In this document: positions 15,562 through 19,789 of the stretch, piece by piece
Layout of the letters: every line of letters begins with the position of its first letter
Position numbering within the stretch: the first letter of the stretch is position 1
Assembly: GCA_030550695.1 (NCBI GenBank)
Contig: JAUQOX010000025.1
Coordinates: 1-19,789, forward strand
From: Gemmatimonadota bacterium
Lineage (GTDB): Bacteria; Gemmatimonadota; Gemmatimonadetes; Longimicrobiales; Gaopeijiaceae
Length of the DNA stretch: 19,789 nucleotides
Reading direction: 5' to 3'
The notes under the pieces: model-generated
What the model was told of the DNA's origin: nothing
The model's database searches: none
The model's input: the letters and a program-made list of their open reading frames with translations, nothing else
Made by a program: the position numbers and the translations under genes

Positions 15562-15963
15562 TTAAAGCCGTTCTTTCTTGCCCCGGCTCAGGCTCCAGAC
15601 ATAGGCGGCCACTGCCCTGATCTGGGCCTCGGAGAGGGAGGCTCCCCCCTTGGGGGGCATGACCACCCCGCCTTCGGAGGTGGTCCCCTTCTGGACCAGG
15701 TCCACGATCCCTTCGTAGGAGCCGTCGGTATGGAGCCACCGGCCGGTGGTGAGATCGGCCCCCAGGCCCGGGACTCCCTTCCCTTCCGGCCCGTGGCAGG
15801 CCACACACAGGCCGGGACCTCGAAAGATCTTCGCCCCTTCCGAAACCATCTTCGACGTCACCCCGGCGGGCAGGTCTTGGGCGGTCAACCCCTGGCCCGG
15901 CACGCCCAAGGCGACCAAGCATCCCAAGGTAGCCCAACACAGCTTCATGCGGATGTCCGACAT
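15562..15963 (-). CDS. Monoheme cytochrome c, periplasmic
   Basis: A 133-residue secreted electron carrier. After a signal region (about 6-28, with A-Q-D at the end) comes C-V-A-C-H at 53-57, which binds heme c covalently. M-P-P-K-G-G at 102-107 supplies Met102 as the likely sixth iron ligand, and the C-terminal helix pattern L-S-E-A-Q-I-R-A-V-A-A-Y-V-W-S-L (110-125) is typical of class I cytochromes. It would pass electrons in the periplasm. ATG 15963 follows AGGTGAGGAACC; ATG at residue 6 (15948) is an alternative that gives a more usual signal length. It lies 33 bases before the cytochrome-porin gene on the same strand, and is the natural candidate to receive electrons from it. Confidence 0.93.
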   Translation of the reverse strand: MSDIRMKLCWATLGCLVALGVPGQGLTAQDLPAGVTSKMVSEGAKIFRGPGLCVACHGPEGKGVPGLGADLTTGRWLHTDGSYEGIVDLVQKGTTSEGGVVMPPKGGASLSEAQIRAVAAYVWSLSRGKKERL

Positions 15964-16095
15964 GGTTCCTCACCTTTCCTTTCGTGGCCTCCCGTCTGCT
16001 CCCCGCCCCCTCGCCCGGGCCTCCCCCGGGAAGGGTCCCGTTCCCTCGGGTGGTCCCCGAAACCTCCGGAATAGACTGCGGGTGGCCCTCCCCTG

Positions 16096-16806
16096 TTAAA
16101 AGCTGCCCGGGGTTGCCTCAGCTTCTTCAGGGGGTCGAAGGACCTTCTCGAGGAAAATCCTCATCCTGCGGGTATGGGAGCCCTCCCAGTATCTCCGGCC
16201 GCAGGAAGGACAATACGCCGTCGCCCGCCGGGCCGAGGGGGGCTCGGGCCTCCCCCTTTCCGGGTCATGGGGGGTGGAGGAAACCATGGAGAATGGCTTT
16301 TCGGTGGGCCGGTTGCCGCCGGACGCTGCGGGCGGCGGGTCCGGAATCCCGCCCGTCTCCGGGGAAAAATCCTCCAGGGGCGTGTTGCAGCGGCTGCACC
16401 GGGTGAACGGTCGCAAACGATCTTGGAGGTGGAACCTTCGGAGGACGTCCCGGAGTTGGGCTTCGATACCCTCCGCCTTGACGAGGGTAATCCCTCCGAC
16501 CCGCCACTCCTCCGGCAGGCGGCGGTCCCGGGTCAGGAGATGGCGGCCCTCCACTATACTCCTCCGAACCAGTTCTTCGTCGGGAAGGCCGGGGTCGTAC
16601 GCCACGTCAAAGCCCAAGAGCCGCAGCCAACGGGCGAGTCCTCCGAGCATGGCATCGGCGAGGAAACGAGGCTCACCGGCCTCGGTGGGGGGACCGAGGC
16701 GTGGTTCCGGGCCTACCCGCGCTCCGCAGTTGCAGTGAAGGGTCCGGCCGAAGGAGAAGAGCGAGACATCGTACCCACGCCCACACCCAGGACACAGGAT
16801 GGTCAT
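16096..16806 (-). CDS. Mut7-C RNase-domain protein with flanking zinc ribbons
   Basis: A 236-residue cytosolic protein. The Mut7-C domain (a PIN-like RNase fold) begins at about residue 47 with R-F-L-A-D-A-M-L-G-G-L-A-R-W-L-R-L-L-G-F-D-V and includes H-L-L-T-R-D-R-R-L at 89-97; D51 and D94 are likely metal-binding acids. A zinc ribbon follows it: C-S-R-C at 137-140 and C-P-S-C at 199-202, then Y-W-E-G-S-H-T-R-R-M (206-215). An N-terminal segment adds C5, C8, C25 and C27 (C-P-G-C ... C-N-C), probably a second zinc site. Residues about 150-195 are a proline/glycine-rich insertion splitting the C-terminal ribbon. RNA cleavage is inferred from the family; the substrate is unknown. The ribosome site before ATG 16806 is weak. 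It has 46 bases to the deacetylase gene upstream. Confidence 0.88.
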   Translation of the reverse strand: MTILCPGCGRGYDVSLFSFGRTLHCNCGARVGPEPRLGPPTEAGEPRFLADAMLGGLARWLRLLGFDVAYDPGLPDEELVRRSIVEGRHLLTRDRRLPEEWRVGGITLVKAEGIEAQLRDVLRRFHLQDRLRPFTRCSRCNTPLEDFSPETGGIPDPPPAASGGNRPTEKPFSMVSSTPHDPERGRPEPPSARRATAYCPSCGRRYWEGSHTRRMRIFLEKVLRPPEEAEATPGSF

Positions 16807-16852
16807 GGCGGCAACGGCCTTGGCGAGGATCGCCTTCCTCGGCGGTGGGCCC

Positions 16853-17887
16853 TTACGGCATGGCCCGGTTTCCCCCTTGAAGTCCCCCCGCCACGTAGCG
16901 GGCTACGGCCTCATGGGTGGCAAACCAGACCCCCTCGTGGCCCTTCATGTAGCGGATGAGATCTTCCAGCATGACGATCCGGCTCCGATGCCCGATGTAC
17001 TTGGGATGCATGGTGAGCACGAACAGGGTGCCCTCCCGGTAGGCCACGTCGAACTCCGCCTTCCAGATCTCCAGCACCTCCCTCGGCGTCATCTGGGGGC
17101 GAATGGCTTCGTAGCGGGAGAACCCGAAGTAGGGGTAATCGTCCAAGAGCCACTCCACCGGCAACTCCACGATCCCGGTGGGTTCTCCGTTTTCCAGGAG
17201 CTCGTAGGGCCGATCGTCGGCCATGAGGCTGCTGTCGTAGAGGAGCCCGAGTTCCCGAATGAGCTTGAGGGTGGCGGGGCTGAAGTCCCAGGAGGGCGTC
17301 CGGATCCCCACCGGGGGTTTCCCCACCACCTCGGTCAGGGTCCGGTAAGCTCGGTGCAAAAGCTCCCGTTCCACCTCCTCGGTGAGCAGGGAGTTCCGCT
17401 CGTGGATCCATCCGTGGAGTCCGATCTCGTGCCTGCCGGCGGCCACGATGGCCTGGATTTCCGCAGGGTGCAGAAGAGCCGTGACCGCCGGGACAAAGAA
17501 GGAGGCCCCAATCCCATAGCGGTCCAGAAGGTTCAAGATCCGAGGAACACCTGCCCGTGCGGCATATTCACCCCGGGAGTGCTCTCCCGGTGATCGCTGG
17601 CCGTCTCGGAGGGCGTTGGTCTCAGCATCGAAATCGAAGGAGAGGGCCACGGCCACCCGGGCTCCCCCCGGCCACACCGGAGGGGTGAGGTCCTTTCCTG
17701 CCCGGACCAGTTCCACCTCGGCCTTGATGTCCTCCAGGGTCCGCTCCCACGGCTGGGGGCTGCTTGGCTCCGAGACCTCCCTGCCGCCGCAACCTGCCAG
17801 AACCAGGAGCAGAAGGGGGCCCCGGAGCCGGCCCCGGGACCCCTGCCTGCTTGCGGAGATTCGGCAGCACGCAAAAGGCGTGCGCAC
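16853..17887 (-). CDS. Polysaccharide deacetylase lipoprotein (PgdA/PuuE-like NodB fold)
   Basis: The protein has 344 residues. The N-terminus ends in L-A-G-C (30-33), a lipobox, so it is a lipoprotein. The NodB-type domain shows S-F-D-F-D-A-E-T (83-90), H-E-I-G-L-H-G-W-I-H-E (153-163) with the H-x3-H pair H158/H162, R-T-P-S-W-D-F-S (196-203) and T-M-H-P (292-295). With D87, these fit the metal-binding Asp-His-His of the Helicobacter PgdA/allantoinase-like branch. It would remove acetyl (or related) groups from amino sugars at the periplasmic or outer surface. Start is GTG 17887 with AGGAGGG eight bases upstream, 13 bases after the SusD stop, so it is in one operon with SusC and SusD. The exact glycan is unknown. 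Confidence 0.9.
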   Translation of the reverse strand: MRTPFACCRISASRQGSRGRLRGPLLLLVLAGCGGREVSEPSSPQPWERTLEDIKAEVELVRAGKDLTPPVWPGGARVAVALSFDFDAETNALRDGQRSPGEHSRGEYAARAGVPRILNLLDRYGIGASFFVPAVTALLHPAEIQAIVAAGRHEIGLHGWIHERNSLLTEEVERELLHRAYRTLTEVVGKPPVGIRTPSWDFSPATLKLIRELGLLYDSSLMADDRPYELLENGEPTGIVELPVEWLLDDYPYFGFSRYEAIRPQMTPREVLEIWKAEFDVAYREGTLFVLTMHPKYIGHRSRIVMLEDLIRYMKGHEGVWFATHEAVARYVAGGLQGGNRAMP

Positions 17888-17900
17888 CGGATTCGCCCTC

Positions 17901-19229
17901 CTACCGCTTGATGTTGGGGTTGTTCAGCACCTCGACGTCCGGCAACGGGAAGCACCGGTCGGAGCCGTAGGTGCCCCCTTTCCGATAGGGAGTACCGGGA
18001 GGAGGATCCAGGGGGAGGTTCAACCTCCGGATGTCGAAGAAGCGGGTGCCCTGGAGCCACAGCTCCCGGCGGCGCTCTTCGATCACCTGATCCCGGATCT
18101 CCTGGGCCGTTCCCCCCGGAAACGGATCCAGCCCTACCGCGGCGTGCAAAGCGTTGATGATGTTCACCGCCGTCTGCCCCCCCTGAATCTCCGCCACGAT
18201 GAGCTGGGCTTCTTTGCCGGTGGCGATGGGGATGGGGCTGGCCTGGCTGGTGTACTTCCTCTGGACGTAGAGGGGAGTTCCATCGGGGTTGGTCCGCAAC
18301 AGGCCCGAATGGGGAACGCGGGGATCGGGCTTACCTGCGTAAGTGAGGTTCCGATAGGACGGAGCCACGGAAAGGCTCGTTCCCCCGGCCGATCCTTCGC
18401 CGCTCTGAGCATAAACCCGATTGTAGCGGCGCGGGTTGGCCGCCGATGCCGTGGCGTTGTAGACAAAGTTCGCAGGAACGGCCTGAGCATCGGTGAGAGC
18501 CTGCTGGTTCTGGCCCAAGGCCAGGTAGGCCCTGGCCCTCCCCACCCGGGCCAGGTTGAGGATCGCCGCATCGCCGGCGGCTTGGGCGGCGTTGATGGCT
18601 GTGGTGAAGCGCTCCACGGCCCGTTGGATGACCGTGGTATGGGGCAACTCCTCCGACAGGTCGATGGCCACCGTGCAGAAGGCCTCACCCAACAAGAGAT
18701 GAGAATAGCCCGAAAAAGCGGCGGCGGTGGCGATCATCTTTTGACGGTTCGGCACCTCCTGATCGGTCCATTTTTGGAGATGCTGCAGAATGTTGTCTGC
18801 CGACCACCTGGCCGTGGACAGCGGCGTATAGATCCCCAACCCTTCGCACCCCGACGTGCTGTACAGGGTTTCGCTGGGCAGCACGTTCCGCCGCTCGTAG
18901 GGCCAGCGGGCAGCCGTCTGGGTGGCGTCCAGGAACTCCCCGGCCATGACGGCGGACAAGGTGACATAGGCGCCGTAGGCACACTCGAAGTCGCCGATGG
19001 CGCCGTTCAAGAGAAGTTCCGCGTTGGCTGGCACGGCCAGTCCCTCGGCCGGAATCCGGTCCGGGGCGTCCACCTCCAGGAGGTCGTCGCAACCCAGGGT
19101 GACCATGGAGGCTCCTGCCAGGAGGAGAGTCCCAAAGGGGAACCACCGAGACCGCCTGAAGGATGGGTGGTTCGGCTTCGACATGGAGGACCCCCTGTCG
19201 TTTGTTGGAAAGAGGCTATGCGCAGACAT
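17901..19229 (-). CDS. SusD/RagB family nutrient-binding outer-membrane lipoprotein
   Basis: A 442-residue surface lipoprotein that captures a nutrient and delivers it to the neighbouring SusC channel. The lipobox T-L-G-C puts the lipid cysteine at residue 47, followed by D-D-L-L-E-V-D-A-P, a typical SusD start. The middle is helical with TPR-like repeats. The C-terminal part carries E-E-R-R-R-E-L-W-L-Q-G-T-R-F-F-D-I-R-R and F-P-L-P-D-V-E-V-L-N-N-P-N, both family hallmarks. Start ATG 19229 has a strong TGAGGAGGTCACC site. An internal ATG at 19184 with AGGGGG six bases upstream would give a more usual signal length and cannot be excluded. Only 10 bases separate this start from the SusC stop. 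The ligand cannot be read from the sequence. Confidence 0.95.
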   Translation of the reverse strand: MSAHSLFPTNDRGSSMSKPNHPSFRRSRWFPFGTLLLAGASMVTLGCDDLLEVDAPDRIPAEGLAVPANAELLLNGAIGDFECAYGAYVTLSAVMAGEFLDATQTAARWPYERRNVLPSETLYSTSGCEGLGIYTPLSTARWSADNILQHLQKWTDQEVPNRQKMIATAAAFSGYSHLLLGEAFCTVAIDLSEELPHTTVIQRAVERFTTAINAAQAAGDAAILNLARVGRARAYLALGQNQQALTDAQAVPANFVYNATASAANPRRYNRVYAQSGEGSAGGTSLSVAPSYRNLTYAGKPDPRVPHSGLLRTNPDGTPLYVQRKYTSQASPIPIATGKEAQLIVAEIQGGQTAVNIINALHAAVGLDPFPGGTAQEIRDQVIEERRRELWLQGTRFFDIRRLNLPLDPPPGTPYRKGGTYGSDRCFPLPDVEVLNNPNIKR

Positions 19230-19239
19230 GGTGACCTCC

Positions 19240-19789
19240 TCAGAAGCTCACGTTGAAGGTGACCAGGAACTGCGCCAACTGCGGCAACACGTTCTGCTCC
19301 CACAGGGAGAAAGCGCCTCCCCGGGTACCGGCGTTGAAGGTGGACTCGGGCTCCAGCCCCATGAACTTGGTCCAGGTATAAAGGTTCCGGCCCGCCACCG
19401 TGACGGTGCCCGTGCGGGCTCCGATCTTCTCCAGGAAGCGACTGGGAACGGAATAGCTCATGGAGAGTTCCCGGAGCTTCAGGAAGTCGGCCCTGTCCAG
19501 CATCACGCTGGCGTAGGTGCCCCCTGCCTGGATTTCTGCGATCCTCACCGGATCGAACTCCTGGGGGAACCAGTTCTCTCGGCATTCAGAGAAGAAGATG
19601 CACCGCACCCGATAGTTCCCGTCCAGCTTGGTGAAGCCGGTCTTGAAGTCGAACTGGGTGAAGAAGCGGAGGTTGTTGAAGAGGGTCAGGTTCGCGCTGA
19701 AGCCGCCCTCCATTTTTGGTGAGGTGCGGCCCAGATACAGATCGGGGGCCGTGGCGCAGGGTACGCCTTTCCCGGTGCCGTCGTCACAG
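19240..19789 (-). CDS. SusC/RagA family TonB-dependent receptor, C-terminal part
   Basis: The gene runs off the right window edge, so only about 182 C-terminal residues are seen. The features are Y-L-G-R-T-S-P-K-M-E-G-G-F-S-A-N-L-T-L near the visible start, the x-F-L-K-L-R-E-L-S-M-S-Y-S-V-P block, and the G-R-N-L-Y-T-W-T-K-F-M-G-L-E-P-E segment. All are hallmarks of the last barrel strands of SusC-type outer-membrane transporters, and the chain ends in V-S-F. The pair forms a nutrient importer energised by TonB, with SusD acting as the lid. The stop lies 10 bases before the SusD start, so the pair is co-transcribed. Signal peptide, plug domain and promoter lie outside this window. Confidence 0.95.
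   Translation of the reverse strand, partial: CDDGTGKGVPCATAPDLYLGRTSPKMEGGFSANLTLFNNLRFFTQFDFKTGFTKLDGNYRVRCIFFSECRENWFPQEFDPVRIAEIQAGGTYASVMLDRADFLKLRELSMSYSVPSRFLEKIGARTGTVTVAGRNLYTWTKFMGLEPESTFNAGTRGGAFSLWEQNVLPQLAQFLVTFNVSF

Noticed and set aside
16027..16056. Short hairpins CGGGA/TCCCG and TCGGG/CCCGA between the RNase gene and the cytochrome c gene as a terminator
   Set aside because: The stems are only five base pairs without a T-tract and are expected often in GC-rich DNA.
19029..19044. TGGCACG on the plus strand as a second sigma-54 promoter
   Set aside because: It lies inside the SusD gene, antisense to it, and the -12 GC is missing at the required distance.
17616..19256. Open frame of about 546 codons on the plus strand across the SusD and deacetylase genes
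   Set aside because: It is antisense to two genes with clear family signatures; the translation has low-complexity G/R/P composition and no motif.
1..19789. CRISPR array, tRNA, rRNA, insertion sequence or prophage
   Set aside because: I saw no regularly spaced repeats, no cloverleaf or rRNA-like stretch and no transposase or integrase motif by eye. A covariance-model or profile scan would be needed to exclude small RNAs.

Overview
The window looks like a chromosomal segment of a high-GC Gram-negative bacterium. The best fit is Gemmatimonadota or a close relative. The reasons are a SusC/SusD pair in a GC-rich genome, several secreted beta-barrel proteins, a GldF-GldG fusion next to a GldA-type ATPase and a DUF4340 protein, and strong GGAGG ribosome binding sites. 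This lineage call is inferred from gene content only; no rRNA or tRNA gene is visible.

Left part (1-6105): the tail of an RDD membrane protein meets, stop codon on stop codon, a minus-strand group. In transcription order this group is two overlapping WYL-domain regulators (a PafB/PafC-like pair), a 453-residue predicted outer-membrane barrel of unknown family, and a DUF932 protein. A second predicted outer-membrane barrel is transcribed divergently from the regulator pair. A possible promoter between them is flanked by an imperfect inverted repeat.

Middle (6162-8662): an ARPP-1 (DUF6569-like) protein and a small heat-shock protein (Hsp20) lie on the minus strand. A 640-base gene-free stretch follows. 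It holds the clearest regulatory signal of the window: a near-perfect sigma-54 promoter reading towards hsp20, and about 90 bases further upstream a perfect 15-base palindrome, the usual distance for an activator (enhancer-binding protein) site.

Right of it (8663-12767), a plus-strand operon with ATGA overlaps encodes a GldA-type ABC ATPase, a fused GldF/GldG permease-auxiliary protein and a DUF4340 protein. These probably form one inner-membrane ABC complex whose substrate is unknown.

The last third (12764-19789) is entirely minus-strand. In transcription order it runs SusC-type TonB-dependent receptor (cut by the window end), SusD lipoprotein, polysaccharide-deacetylase lipoprotein, Mut7-C RNase-domain protein, small monoheme cytochrome c, a fusion of a monoheme cytochrome c with an outer-membrane porin that resembles Cyc2, and a MATE exporter. 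SusC, SusD and the deacetylase suggest uptake and trimming of an acetylated glycan. The two cytochromes could form an electron path across the outer membrane. That pair is the most interesting metabolic candidate, but its function is inferred from an N-terminal signature and domain layout alone.
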